DNA of 64,000 nucleotides from Microbulbifer thermotolerans (lineage in GTDB: Bacteria; Pseudomonadota; Gammaproteobacteria; Pseudomonadales; Cellvibrionaceae). Each line of letters begins with the position of its first letter. Positions within the stretch are counted from its first letter, which is position 1. Below, in pieces: positions 10,632-19,901 of this stretch. The notes under the pieces were generated by a model. The model worked only from the letters and a program-made list of their open reading frames with translations, was not told where the DNA came from and searched no databases. The stretch covers positions 337,209-401,208 of the forward strand of contig NZ_FOKT01000004.1 in assembly GCF_900112305.1 (NCBI RefSeq), given 5' to 3'. Made by a program: the position numbers and the translations under genes.

Positions 10632-10787
10632 ATGAAAAAGCCATTTATTTGCTCCGAATGTGGAGAAATCTGCAATGTTAGATTCGTCGCGTTTATTACT
10701 ACGAAAAGTGGAGAAAGACTCTATGCGAGACAGAGAGGGAAGAAAGCTTGGCCTTTGCCAGACTGTGTTTGTGGTAAGAAGCTTTAA
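10632..10787 (+). CDS. Small zinc-ribbon-like protein
   Basis: This 51-codon gene encodes a basic protein with cysteines arranged as CSEC (7, 10), C14 and CVC (45, 47), which suggests metal binding. Its strongest support is that an intrinsic terminator follows 38 bases after the stop in the same orientation. The ribosome binding site is poor. I know no family match; a nucleic-acid-binding role is a guess. It sits between an IS remnant and the hsd operon, in cargo-like surroundings. Confidence 0.55.
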   Translation: MKKPFICSECGEICNVRFVAFITTKSGERLYARQRGKKAWPLPDCVCGKKL

Positions 10788-10824
10788 CTATAAATGTTAT
10801 GGTATTCAAGGAGTCTGAATTAGT

Positions 10825-10847
10825 GGGCGGGTATTCCCCGCCCTTTT
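10825..10847 (+). terminator. Intrinsic terminator after the zinc-ribbon gene
   Basis: GGGCGGG (10825-10831) pairs with CCCGCCC (10837-10843) across a 5-nt loop and is followed by TTTT. Confidence 0.8.
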
Positions 10848-11045
10848 GGTGGGTACATAATATTTAACACTATCTGATCTGCCCAAAGAGTGCCTCGAAT
10901 TACCCCGCTGTGCTTGTTTTTCAGAGTGGGGTTTGTGTCTGCACGATTAATACGATTGATATGGCTTAATCGATTGGAGCTATAAAATTAAATTGAGCTG
11001 ATAAATTTTGGGGTACTTTAGTGCCCAGCAATAACATCGTGGATT

Positions 11046-12533
11046 TTACTTTGCGGATAGGTCATTTAGAACTTCTCTAAAACTGTTCAATCCAGCTTCC
11101 AAATTCTCAATAATCTCCTCAGCCAGCTCATCCGGCTCCGGCAGGTTATCCAGATCGGTCAGGCTCTTATCCTTGAGCCAGAAGATATCCAGGCTGGTCT
11201 TGTCGTGGGCAATCAGCTCGTCATAGCTGTATTTGCGCCAGCGACCTTCCGGATTGTTTTCCGGATGCCAGGTTTCCTGCCGCTCGGCCGGGTTTTGCGG
11301 GTTATAGCAGCGGATGAAGTCCTGCAGATCTTCAAACCGCATGGGCTTTTTCTTCAGGGTGTGGTGAATGTTGGTACGGTAATCATAGAACCAGACTTCT
11401 TTGGTCCAGGGTTCCGGGCTGGCCGGGCGGTTGTCAAAAAAGATCACATTTGCCTTGACGCCCTGGGCGTAGAAGATGCCGGTCGGCAACCGCAGGATGG
11501 TGTGCAGATTGGTGGTTTCCAGCAGCTTGCGGCGGATGGTTTCTCCGGCACCGCCTTCAAACAGCACATTATCCGGCACCACCACGGCGGCCTTGCCGGT
11601 GGTTTTCAGCATGCTGCGGATATGCTGCACAAAGTTGAGCTGCTTGTTGGAGGTTGTGGCCCAGAAGTCCTGCCGGTTATAGGTCAGCTCGTCGGTTTCC
11701 TGCTCACCCTCCTCGTTGGTAAAGCTCATGGAGCTTTTCTTACCAAAGGGTGGATTGGCCAGCACATAGTCCACGCTGACCGGACTGGGCGCCACAAGGG
11801 CGTCGTTGGGAGAAACCAGACTGTCGCCGTCGATCTCGCCGATATTGTGCAGGAACATGTTCATCAGGCAGAGCCGGCGGGTATTGGCGACAATCTCGTT
11901 TCCGTAAAAGGTACTGTGCTTGAGGAACTGTTTCTGTTCCCTGTCCAGATTGTAGTTATCCGGATTGGTCAGGAAGTCATAGGCGGCGAGGAAGAAACCG
12001 CCAGTGCCACAGGCCGGGTCGGCGATGGTTTTCCCCGGTTCCGGGCGCACACACTCCACCATGGTCCGGATCAGGGCCCGGGGCGTAAAGTACTGCCCCG
12101 CACCGGACTTGGTGTCTTCCGCGTTCTTCTCCAGCAATCCTTCATAGATATCACCCTTGATATCAGCGCCCATCACCAGCCAGTTGGTGCTGTCGATCAT
12201 GTCGATCAGGCGATAGAGCTTGGCCGGGTCCTGAATCTTGTTCTGGGCCTTGGTAAAGATCTGCCCCAGCATACCCTTACGGCTGCCCAGCTGCCGCAGC
12301 AGCTCCACGTAAAGCACTTCCAGCTCCGCGCCTTTTTTGCCCTTAAGCGCCGGCCAGCTGTACTTTTTCGGAATGCCTACATCCCGGTTGTAGGGCGGTT
12401 TTGAATACTCATCCGCCATTTTCAGGAAGATCAGGTAGGTGAGCTGTTCCAGATAGTCGCCGTAACCTACGCCATCGTCGCGCAGGGTGGTACAGAAACT
12501 CCAGACTCGGGAAATAATGGAAGCAGTGTTCAT
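11046..12533 (-). CDS. hsdM: Type I restriction-modification DNA methyltransferase subunit HsdM
   Basis: The 495-residue protein has the HsdM N-terminal helical domain (1-130) and an N6-adenine methyltransferase core with motif I DPACGTGGF (172-180) and catalytic NPPF (in VLANPPFGKK). It methylates adenine in the target chosen by HsdS and forms the M2S core. It is the last gene of the operon; its ATG overlaps the preceding remnant by four bases. Placing hsdM last, after hsdR and hsdS, is less common than hsdM-hsdS-hsdR. Confidence 0.95.
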   Translation of the reverse strand: MNTASIISRVWSFCTTLRDDGVGYGDYLEQLTYLIFLKMADEYSKPPYNRDVGIPKKYSWPALKGKKGAELEVLYVELLRQLGSRKGMLGQIFTKAQNKIQDPAKLYRLIDMIDSTNWLVMGADIKGDIYEGLLEKNAEDTKSGAGQYFTPRALIRTMVECVRPEPGKTIADPACGTGGFFLAAYDFLTNPDNYNLDREQKQFLKHSTFYGNEIVANTRRLCLMNMFLHNIGEIDGDSLVSPNDALVAPSPVSVDYVLANPPFGKKSSMSFTNEEGEQETDELTYNRQDFWATTSNKQLNFVQHIRSMLKTTGKAAVVVPDNVLFEGGAGETIRRKLLETTNLHTILRLPTGIFYAQGVKANVIFFDNRPASPEPWTKEVWFYDYRTNIHHTLKKKPMRFEDLQDFIRCYNPQNPAERQETWHPENNPEGRWRKYSYDELIAHDKTSLDIFWLKDKSLTDLDNLPEPDELAEEIIENLEAGLNSFREVLNDLSAK

Positions 12534-13261
12534 GAATGTTTGTTCCTGGCAGCAAGCAATTGTTTGCCTGTATGGGTTAATCGGTATTTTTGCAACCGGC
12601 TACGGGGCTTGTCGGGTATGGTACGTTCAATAACCTTTTGCTCCAGTGCCGGCGTCAGATAAGCTTTTCGGAAATGCTCGGCATTTTTCAGACCCAATGC
12701 CGTCATCAAGTCAGCCCGGCTCATCTCACCCTCAAGTGTGACAAGCAGGCGCTCAACTTCCGTGGTGACTTCCGTGGTGACTTCCGTGGTGACTTGCTCC
12801 GCCGCGGCAAACCCCTCATGTACCGGCAGGCGCACCAGAAAATAACTGCGCTCCTCATCGGTTTCAAATACGGGCTCCGGTGAGCCGTTGGCACGCATCA
12901 CACGAAGGATTTTGGGTATTCCGGTAGAGCGGCCTTCGGTCAGGTCCAGTTCCTTCAGGAATTCGCCAATCCGGCGGTTACGGTAGCGACGGCTCACCGC
13001 CCGTCCGGCCTGCAGGTCTGCCAGTCGAATGGAGCGGTCAGGCCCGGGAAAACTGAGCACTACCAGTTCACGGTTATCAATGCACCCTCTATCCACCGTG
13101 CGGCGGTGGAGCTGGTCGTGGATGTTGATGGGGGGGTATCTGTCACAGTGTGCCTGTTCAAACGTGATACTTTTCTTGGCAACGAAATGCGCGGGTGTGC
13201 ATTCAATACAGCTCTTTAAAGGCTGCATTCGTCTAGTTTTGTCTAAATCTGTGGTAACCAT
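12530..13261 (-). pseudogene. Truncated AlbA_2/RecG-C-like ATP-binding protein remnant
   Basis: Residues from about 65 onward match the C-terminal half of AlbA_2/HATPase_c_4 (RecG C-terminal-like) proteins: ELVVLSFPGPDRSIRL, RRIGEFLKELDLTEG, STGIPKI, then a TTEV repeat and a winged-helix tail. The first roughly 50 residues look unrelated, and the AlbA_2 domain and first half of the ATPase are absent; full-length relatives are near 480 residues. It still has an ATG (13261), two bases past the previous stop, and overlaps hsdM, so it could be translated. A decayed copy is more likely than a new short gene. Confidence 0.65.
12756..12791 (-). repeat. Three 12-bp tandem repeats coding TTEV
   Basis: Three exact copies of ACTTCCGTGGTG lie head to tail and add Thr-Thr-Glu-Val units between the ATPase part and the winged helix. 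Twelve-base units change repeat number without shifting frame. Confidence 0.9.
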
Positions 13262-13263
13262 TT

Positions 13264-14904
13264 TTACTTAGACAAGCGCCACGTTCGCCCAGAAACATTT
13301 ACAACTCCTTGATTTTTAAGGGATTGAAGAAGGTTTTTCACCTTGTGATACTTCTGATGTTCGTCTAGGATATCGGGCAGTTTGTCTAACAGAAGACGAT
13401 CGATATCGGCACGCCTGGCGCTCCCGAACTGCTCCAGATATTCGACTATCAGCTGTTTGTAGTGTTGATCGTCAAAGGCCCGGTTGCGGATGTACTCGGC
13501 TTTTTCGCCACTGCGCTGAGCGACCTGCGCCGAAATGTAGTAGTTGGGGCGGCGCCCCTCTATCAGCCCCTTGCTTTTGAGGTGCCGGGCCTGATCAGTC
13601 GTCAGCGGCTTTTTCTTCTGCACCCGATCCAGCAAGATAATGTCATCCAGCGACAAATCAGAACACTCCGCGAGCTTTCGGGCGTAAGCCAGATCCAGCA
13701 CCCGGCCGGTGATCACAACTTCAACACGCCCATTGGCGAGATTGTATTCCGGTAGCGGGAAGAAACGCTGCTTCTGGATCAGGAACATCTTGCGGATACC
13801 GCTGCCAATGGTGTCGATCATATTCAGATTCACCATGGCATCTGCCAGAAAACGATTACGGTAGCGGCTTTCGGGGGCATCGGCGCGCACAACGGACTCC
13901 ACTGATCCCGGAATAAATTCCCCCTGATTGCTGAAGCAGAGGCGACCATCCTCGAACTCTACCAGGGTAACTTTGCCTCCCAACTCATAGTCCTGATGTG
14001 CAATCGCATTGTTCAGGGCTTCGCGGATGATATAGGGGTCGTACTGATCAACTTCTTCCGGAAACAGCGTACCTTCAATCATATAGCGGTACTTCAGGTT
14101 ACGAACTTTACGGAATACCTCGTCGACAGTCAGCAGCAGTGGACAGCTGAAATGTTCATAGTCCCGCTCCAGTCCATCCCTGTCCTTCAGAATCCAGGTA
14201 ATGGTGGCCGATGCGGGATTGAGCCAATGAGCCGCTTCCGGCTTGCCCAACAGCAGTATCGCGGTCCGGGTAATCTGACTGTTAATCGTAAGCTTGGCCT
14301 TGTTCAGGAACGTAGGCGTGTCCCACTGCTGCATCACTTCCGCCAGTTTGGGGTTCTTTTTCGCGAAGCTCGTCCTGGCCTGCATAATCGCGCCCGGGTC
14401 CAGATCCTCCAGAGAAGCACCGGGCAGTATTCCCGCGCTCCAGTCGCTCGCGCGGTTCTGCGCCCGGATTCGTTCTATCTCTTCCAGATTCAATGGCCCC
14501 AATGATTCACCATCACGGCCATAGTAATGCCCTTCCCAGGCAATCGGCGTTCCCTGAGGAGCCGCTGGAATTTCAAATAACAGCACCCGCCCCTGGGGAT
14601 GTTGCACTTCATGAATGTCGACAAAGGTCAGACGATGAGTAGTTTTATCCGCCACCTCTTTTTTCAGGGATTGCAGATCGCTGGCACTGGGCCGGAAGCG
14701 GGTGCCCACCACCGTGCGATTGTTCTTTACACCGAACACCAGCCAGGCCGTTTTACGCCGGCACAGGTTGGCTTCATTACTCAACGCCGAGAAGTATTTG
14801 CCCAACTTGCTAAAATCGAACTGGTTTTTGGCTTCCTTGAACTCTACCACCTCGGTTTCACTGGGCAATTCCAGCAGGCTGGCCAGACGTTGCTCCGGAT
14901 TCAC
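13264..14904 (-). CDS. AlbA_2 domain ATP-binding protein embedded in the hsd operon
   Basis: The 546-residue protein has an N-terminal AlbA_2 domain (about 15-135; SETEVVEFKEAK, VFGVKNN, YYGRDGES) and a GHKL/RecG-C-like ATPase part with REALNNAIAHQDY (294-306) and DTIGSGIRKM (364-373). A winged-helix C-terminus follows. Such proteins are often called putative transcriptional regulators, and related ORFs occur between hsd genes in other bacteria; no function is proven. GTG 14904 overlaps the hsdS stop (GTGA), so it is translated with the restriction genes. A regulatory or extra defence role is inference. Confidence 0.85.
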   Translation of the reverse strand: MNPEQRLASLLELPSETEVVEFKEAKNQFDFSKLGKYFSALSNEANLCRRKTAWLVFGVKNNRTVVGTRFRPSASDLQSLKKEVADKTTHRLTFVDIHEVQHPQGRVLLFEIPAAPQGTPIAWEGHYYGRDGESLGPLNLEEIERIRAQNRASDWSAGILPGASLEDLDPGAIMQARTSFAKKNPKLAEVMQQWDTPTFLNKAKLTINSQITRTAILLLGKPEAAHWLNPASATITWILKDRDGLERDYEHFSCPLLLTVDEVFRKVRNLKYRYMIEGTLFPEEVDQYDPYIIREALNNAIAHQDYELGGKVTLVEFEDGRLCFSNQGEFIPGSVESVVRADAPESRYRNRFLADAMVNLNMIDTIGSGIRKMFLIQKQRFFPLPEYNLANGRVEVVITGRVLDLAYARKLAECSDLSLDDIILLDRVQKKKPLTTDQARHLKSKGLIEGRRPNYYISAQVAQRSGEKAEYIRNRAFDDQHYKQLIVEYLEQFGSARRADIDRLLLDKLPDILDEHQKYHKVKNLLQSLKNQGVVNVSGRTWRLSK

Positions 14905-16484
14905 TGTGCCACCTCCCTGGGCTTTCGACCCCGTTTGGCTGCCGTTTTTTTGCCCTTTGCAGCCGCCTGTTGAGCTGCTTTCTCCGCCTGAATCCGGGCC
15001 AGCAGCTCGCTGGCGGGTTCGTCGTTGGGGTCCTGTGGCACCAGCTGACCGGAAAAGGCTTTTTTTAGTATGGATTGACGGAGAGTCTCGCTCTTAGCTA
15101 GTTGAACCTCGATACCCTGCAAAATAGAGTCAACATTAGATAGTTGTGCGTCGAGCTTTCTTACGATTTCAGCTTGCTCTTCGAATGATGGAACTGGAAT
15201 AGGTAATTTTCTACATATTTCAAGAGTCAAGTTGAATTGTCCCGCCGTCGCTTTTGACTGTGCCATCATGTAATTTACAGTTTTCTCGAATAATAAAAAT
15301 TTACTCAAGAATTTTGGCAGTAGCACTGCGCTTCGGTATATCGCAATAGCTTGATTAATATTCCATTCGCTGTGCGATTCAGGAACTATTGACACTTTTC
15401 CTAGAGGTGGCCCCACGATATTCATGAGGACATCGTTTGGATAAACCTTAGAGCGCGCCAAAAACTCATTATGGGTTTTCGCACTTACAAACGTCGGCTC
15501 TATCGAAAAATCCAGCGTTCCATTCTTGGTTAGATTGTAAACCTTAATAAACGGAATATCACCGGAATTTACAAATAGCTCACTTTTTGCCGGAGTCGTT
15601 CCCTTCGTAATATAATCGCAAAGATGTTCAGCTTTTAAGCACACCCAATCAGCGGGCATTCTTGCCAAATAGTAGTCACTTGGAAAGTGGTAGAGCTCAA
15701 CTTTGTCTTGTTCCTTGGGCTTGCTCGGCTTTTTCCCTTTTTTACCATTCGCTTCCCATTTTTCTACGGCAGCCTTCCACTCCTCCAGCTGCTGCTGGTA
15801 CCGGGCTTCGCGTTCTTTCTGGATGCGGGCGAGGAGTTGTTCCGGGGTTTCCAGTTTGTCCTTGTTTTCCTCCCGCCACTGGGCGGTCAGCTTGCCTTCA
15901 AAGGCGTGTTTGAGCACGGCCTGGCGGTAGAGCTTGAGCTTCTCCCGGGCGGTTTTCAGGGCGGCGATGCCGTTGTCCAGCTCGGAGAATAGTTCTTCGA
16001 TTTTGGCAACAATGCGTTTTTGTTCGTTAAAAGGAGCGAGATTTATTTTAATTTTCTCAAAGTTTCGCTTATTGACTATGGATATAGTTGTCGCCGTAGA
16101 CATTTCCTCAAGCTGTTTTCTAAACTCGCTTGACTGCACTTGGTAAAATAGGAATTTTGGAAAAATTTCATTACTTGGAACTATTGCATTTATTTGTTGG
16201 TTGAACGCTACTGGGACAGTATTAAGCGCTGCTCTTCCTAAATTTCCAATACATGAAACAAGAATTGAATTTTCAGGTAGTATTCGTGCTAATTGAGCCC
16301 CTTTATCTGAAAGAGTTTCATCTCCAACTGACACTATCTGATTATTGAGTTGCGGTGGTTTTATGTAGGGAAGATTCCCACCATAATTACTAGGATCTTT
16401 GGTTGATGGTGTGTTGCCTGTTATGCAAACCCCTGCCTCACCTATACGAATTTGAATCCATGAACATGGGATTACTTTTCCCAT
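14901..16484 (-). CDS. hsdS: Type I restriction-modification specificity subunit HsdS
   Basis: The 527-residue protein has two target recognition domains (about 5-150 and 270-410), each followed by a conserved helical spacer (NEQKRIVAKIEELFSELD near 165; FEEQAEIVRKLDAQLSNVD near 430). Each TRD reads one half of a bipartite DNA site. The linker between the halves is lysine-rich, and the C-terminus ends in AAKRGRKPRE, AT-hook-like. ATG 16484 overlaps the hsdR stop (TGATG); GTG 16487 is an alternative. The TRD parts are more AT-rich than the spacers, as is usual for these exchangeable domains. Confidence 0.93.
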   Translation of the reverse strand: MGKVIPCSWIQIRIGEAGVCITGNTPSTKDPSNYGGNLPYIKPPQLNNQIVSVGDETLSDKGAQLARILPENSILVSCIGNLGRAALNTVPVAFNQQINAIVPSNEIFPKFLFYQVQSSEFRKQLEEMSTATTISIVNKRNFEKIKINLAPFNEQKRIVAKIEELFSELDNGIAALKTAREKLKLYRQAVLKHAFEGKLTAQWREENKDKLETPEQLLARIQKEREARYQQQLEEWKAAVEKWEANGKKGKKPSKPKEQDKVELYHFPSDYYLARMPADWVCLKAEHLCDYITKGTTPAKSELFVNSGDIPFIKVYNLTKNGTLDFSIEPTFVSAKTHNEFLARSKVYPNDVLMNIVGPPLGKVSIVPESHSEWNINQAIAIYRSAVLLPKFLSKFLLFEKTVNYMMAQSKATAGQFNLTLEICRKLPIPVPSFEEQAEIVRKLDAQLSNVDSILQGIEVQLAKSETLRQSILKKAFSGQLVPQDPNDEPASELLARIQAEKAAQQAAAKGKKTAAKRGRKPREVAQ

Positions 16485-19297
16485 CACGCCACCAACTCCC
16501 GATTCAGTTCATCCATCACCCAGTTCATCCTGTCACCAAACAGCTGATACATGCGCCCCAGCCCACCCTGGGCATCGAAGGGGGCCATATCCAGGTCGTC
16601 CGCTTCCAGATGGAAGGAGCTGGCGATATGGTCGCGGATCAGATGCAGCCATTGCATCTGCTGTTCGTTGAATTTTTCACTGCCACCGGCGTGGTATTTC
16701 ATAATCCAGTCCTGAAAGTTTTTTCTTACGGTACTGCTGAAGGGGGTCAGGGTGGTGTCGATGCCGCAAACACGGCGGATCAGTGCCACCAGAGCCGTCA
16801 GTTCGGTCAGGGGGTTGTCGCCCCGGTAGTTGTCCAGATGGGCATAGGCCTGCCAGATGCGCAGGGGCGCCAGCTTGGGACGGTCCTGCTTCAGGGTTTC
16901 CAGCAGGGATTTGATCTGGGAATAGGTCACCTCTGAACGCCGGGCGGGCGTTTTGAAGTAGATGGTCAGGGCGTCGATCTGATCCGCCTGCTCGCGCAGG
17001 TAGTCGGCAAATTCCTGTACCAGCGCCCGGGCGTTTTCTTCGGTCTCCCCGGCCCACTCGGCCCGGATCACTTCATCCAGATCATCGTGAACGATGGTCT
17101 GTTCCTTGTCGCGGCGGATGCTGTCGATCAGTTCGATCAACTCGCCGTTGAACACATTGGCGGCCTGACTGACCAGTGCTTTCTGGGCCCGGTTGCGGGC
17201 GTCATCGCCGGGGTCACTGCCTGGGGGCAGGCCGGCGATTTCCAGTGCCTTTTCTTCTACCCGGTCACCATCGATGGCGTTGAACAGTTCTCCAACAATG
17301 ACCAGCAGTGGCGTGCCGCCGGCTTTTTCCGCAATACGGGCGCGCTCCTTGTCGTCCAGTTGCTTGTCCAGTCGCGCCAGCCGCCCGGCCAGGGAGGAGA
17401 CGGTATCCGTATCGCTGGCGCCCATCATCACGCCCATGGCCAGGTCTTTGAGCGGCACACTGGGTTTGGTGATCAGCGGCTGGCTGGCGGTTTTCACCGA
17501 TTTCGTGACCCCGATGGCGTCCACAATCACATAGTGGGTTTTGGCGGTTTTCGCCGATGGCGTCACCTTTTGCAGGCTGTCCTTGTCCAGGGTGCGGGTG
17601 CCGCGTCCTTTCATCTGTTCAAAGTAGTTCTTGCTCTTCACATCCCGCATAAAGAGCAGGCATTCCAGCGGCTTGACGTCGGTGCCGGTGGCGATCATGT
17701 CCACAGTGACGGCAATCCGCGGGTAGTAGTCATTGCGGAACTGGGAGAGTACCGATTTCGGGTCTTCGCCCTTTTCAATGACTTTTCCGTCAGCATCGGT
17801 TTTGTCTTTAGCCACGCGGTAGGTGACCTTTTTGCAGAACTGGTTGCCCTCGCCAAACTCCTCGCGCACGGTCTGGATGATGTCATCGGCGTGGCTGTCG
17901 GTCTTGGCAAAGATCAGGGTTTTGGGCACCTCCTTTCGGCCGGGGAACAGGGTTGGCAGAGAATCCTTGAAGGCGCGGATTACGGTGCGGATCTGGTCCG
18001 GGTTAACGATGTCCCGGTCCAGCTGTTTGGCGGAATAAACTTCATCTTCGTCCTGAGTTTCCCAGCGCTTGCGGCGGGTGGTGCGCTCGCGCTTCTCCAC
18101 CTGCTGTTCGGCAGTGATCTTGCCGCCCTGTTTGGTTTTTTCCGTTTCAATGACGAAGATTTCGTTACCTACATTGACCCCATCGGCCACGGCCTTTTCG
18201 TGGTCATATTCACTGACCACATTCTTGTGGAAAAAGCCGTAGGTACGGTTATCCGGCGTGGCGGTGAGTCCCACTAGATAGGCGTCGAAGTATTCCAGCA
18301 CCTGCCGCCACAGGTTGTAGATGGAGCGGTGGCATTCGTCGATGATGATCACGTCGAAAAATTCCGGCGGGATCTTCTCGTTATACACCACCGGGAGGGG
18401 TTCTTTGGGTCTGGTCAGCTGCTCGGCCGGGTTCTGCTCTTCCAGTGACTCGTCCAGGGGTTCGTCCTTGAGAATGGAGTACATGCGCTGGATGGTGCTG
18501 ATGCAGACCTGGGCATCACTGGCAATATACTGGCTTTTCAGGCGCTGGACATTGTAAAGCTCGGTGAACTTGCGGTTGTCATCATTGGGGACATAGTTCA
18601 TGAACTCCTGCTCCGCCTGTTCTCCCAGGTTTTTGGTGTCCACCAGAAACAGGATGCGGTTGGCGCTGACAGGTTCCCGCAACAGGCGGTAGCAGGCGGT
18701 AATCGCCGTAAAGGTTTTGCCGGAGCCGGTGGCCATCTGGATCAGGGCGCGGGGTTTGTCTTGTTTAAAGGACGCTTCCAGGTTGGTAATGGCGGTGATC
18801 TGGCACTCGCGCAAACCCTCGGTGTTCAGGGGCGGAAAGTCCTGCAGGCGGCCGCGCAGGCTTTTCGGCTCCCTGAGCCATTTTGCCAGGGTTTCCGGGC
18901 GGTGGAAGTTGAACACCTCGCGGGAGCGCGGGTGCGGGTCCAGCCCGTCGGTAAAGCGGGTGATCACACCGGTGCTTTCATAGACAAAACGCAGGGGCTG
19001 GCTGTTGTTGACCCACTTCAGCGTGGCACTGGCATACCCTTGAGACTGATCTTCAACCGTGGTGATTTTCTCCCCCCAGGATTCGGATTTGGCTTCAATT
19101 ACGCCCACGGCCTGTTTATCCACGAACAGGACGTAATCCGCCGGGCCTACATCGGTCTGGTATTCGCGCACGGCCACACCCGGGGCGGCGGAAAAGTCGA
19201 TTTTCTTTTTGTCCTGCACCGCCCAGCCCGCTTGCCGGAGCTGGGCGTCTATGTGATCACGAGCGATTTGTTCGGGGTTTTGGTTGATCATGCTCAC
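16484..19297 (-). CDS. hsdR: Type I restriction endonuclease subunit HsdR (EcoEI-type)
   Basis: The 937-residue protein has an N-terminal PD-(D/E)xK nuclease (D54 and E68-A-K70), a superfamily 2 translocase with Walker A ATGSGKT (189-195), DECH (320-323) and LTATP, and an EcoEI-type C-terminal domain. It moves along DNA and cuts unmethylated foreign DNA when joined to HsdM and HsdS. GTG 19297 is used; ATG two codons in is equally possible. It is the first gene of the operon, with more than 600 bases of non-coding DNA before it. Confidence 0.95.
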   Translation of the reverse strand: MSMINQNPEQIARDHIDAQLRQAGWAVQDKKKIDFSAAPGVAVREYQTDVGPADYVLFVDKQAVGVIEAKSESWGEKITTVEDQSQGYASATLKWVNNSQPLRFVYESTGVITRFTDGLDPHPRSREVFNFHRPETLAKWLREPKSLRGRLQDFPPLNTEGLRECQITAITNLEASFKQDKPRALIQMATGSGKTFTAITACYRLLREPVSANRILFLVDTKNLGEQAEQEFMNYVPNDDNRKFTELYNVQRLKSQYIASDAQVCISTIQRMYSILKDEPLDESLEEQNPAEQLTRPKEPLPVVYNEKIPPEFFDVIIIDECHRSIYNLWRQVLEYFDAYLVGLTATPDNRTYGFFHKNVVSEYDHEKAVADGVNVGNEIFVIETEKTKQGGKITAEQQVEKRERTTRRKRWETQDEDEVYSAKQLDRDIVNPDQIRTVIRAFKDSLPTLFPGRKEVPKTLIFAKTDSHADDIIQTVREEFGEGNQFCKKVTYRVAKDKTDADGKVIEKGEDPKSVLSQFRNDYYPRIAVTVDMIATGTDVKPLECLLFMRDVKSKNYFEQMKGRGTRTLDKDSLQKVTPSAKTAKTHYVIVDAIGVTKSVKTASQPLITKPSVPLKDLAMGVMMGASDTDTVSSLAGRLARLDKQLDDKERARIAEKAGGTPLLVIVGELFNAIDGDRVEEKALEIAGLPPGSDPGDDARNRAQKALVSQAANVFNGELIELIDSIRRDKEQTIVHDDLDEVIRAEWAGETEENARALVQEFADYLREQADQIDALTIYFKTPARRSEVTYSQIKSLLETLKQDRPKLAPLRIWQAYAHLDNYRGDNPLTELTALVALIRRVCGIDTTLTPFSSTVRKNFQDWIMKYHAGGSEKFNEQQMQWLHLIRDHIASSFHLEADDLDMAPFDAQGGLGRMYQLFGDRMNWVMDELNRELVA

Positions 19298-19901
19298 TTC
19301 TTTTTAGACTGATTGCTGTTGATGCTTGCCTGCTCAGTACGTTTAAGCAGTTCATCAATTCCGTAATTGAATAATGCACATCGTTTGTAGAGGCTTTTCA
19401 GAAGCACTATTTATACGGTTACTTTATTGAGCAAGATGTCATAGCCTGACTGTCCCTGGTTTTTTGGCGAGGCCAGTAGTAGGCATTTAGTGTTCGCCTG
19501 ATATACGGCGAGATAGTAGTAGCTTATAACTGTGCCTCTCGCCGTTTTTTGCGAATAACGGGGAAGAATACCACGGCTTTTAGATCTAGCGACAATTTAC
19601 GATTTGAAGCTGTACTATGTGCGCCTGTATGCAAATAAATGATGGAGGAATATAAAAGTTGTGCGGCATTTTGGGAGCCAGTAATAGGGCGCTGAATCGG
19701 TGATTTCTGTTTGGAAATAAAAGCTCGATACCAAATGGCACTATGCCCTGGGCCGAAGAAAGGGCGAAGCTGGATAGAAGTGTGAAAAGGAAAATAGAGT
19801 AACGAACGATTGCTTACTTCTCGCTTATTCTCTTGCCGATAGATACACAACCATGCTGGCTACGTTACGACTTCGGAACTGGCGGGGTTTAATGAGAAAG
19901 A
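19298..19901. other. Intergenic region between hsdR and tRNA
   Basis: No gene is supported; a 108-codon minus-strand frame at 19524-19850 has an unlikely composition. The hsd promoter must lie here. A plus-strand terminator-like hairpin at 19505-19550 has no gene before it and may belong to a small RNA or a lost gene. Confidence 0.45.
19505..19550 (+). terminator. Orphan intrinsic terminator
   Basis: ACGGCGAGA (19505-19513) pairs with TCTCGCCGT (19537-19545), followed by a T-run to 19550. The loop is 23 nt. No plus-strand gene precedes it. Confidence 0.6.

Noticed and set aside
11205..12404. 399-codon plus-strand frame
   Set aside because: It is antisense to hsdM, which has intact methyltransferase motifs.
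17087..18277. 396-codon plus-strand frame
   Set aside because: It is antisense to hsdR.
19524..19850. 108-codon minus-strand frame before hsdR
   Set aside because: Composition is unlike a protein, and no ribosome site or domain is seen.
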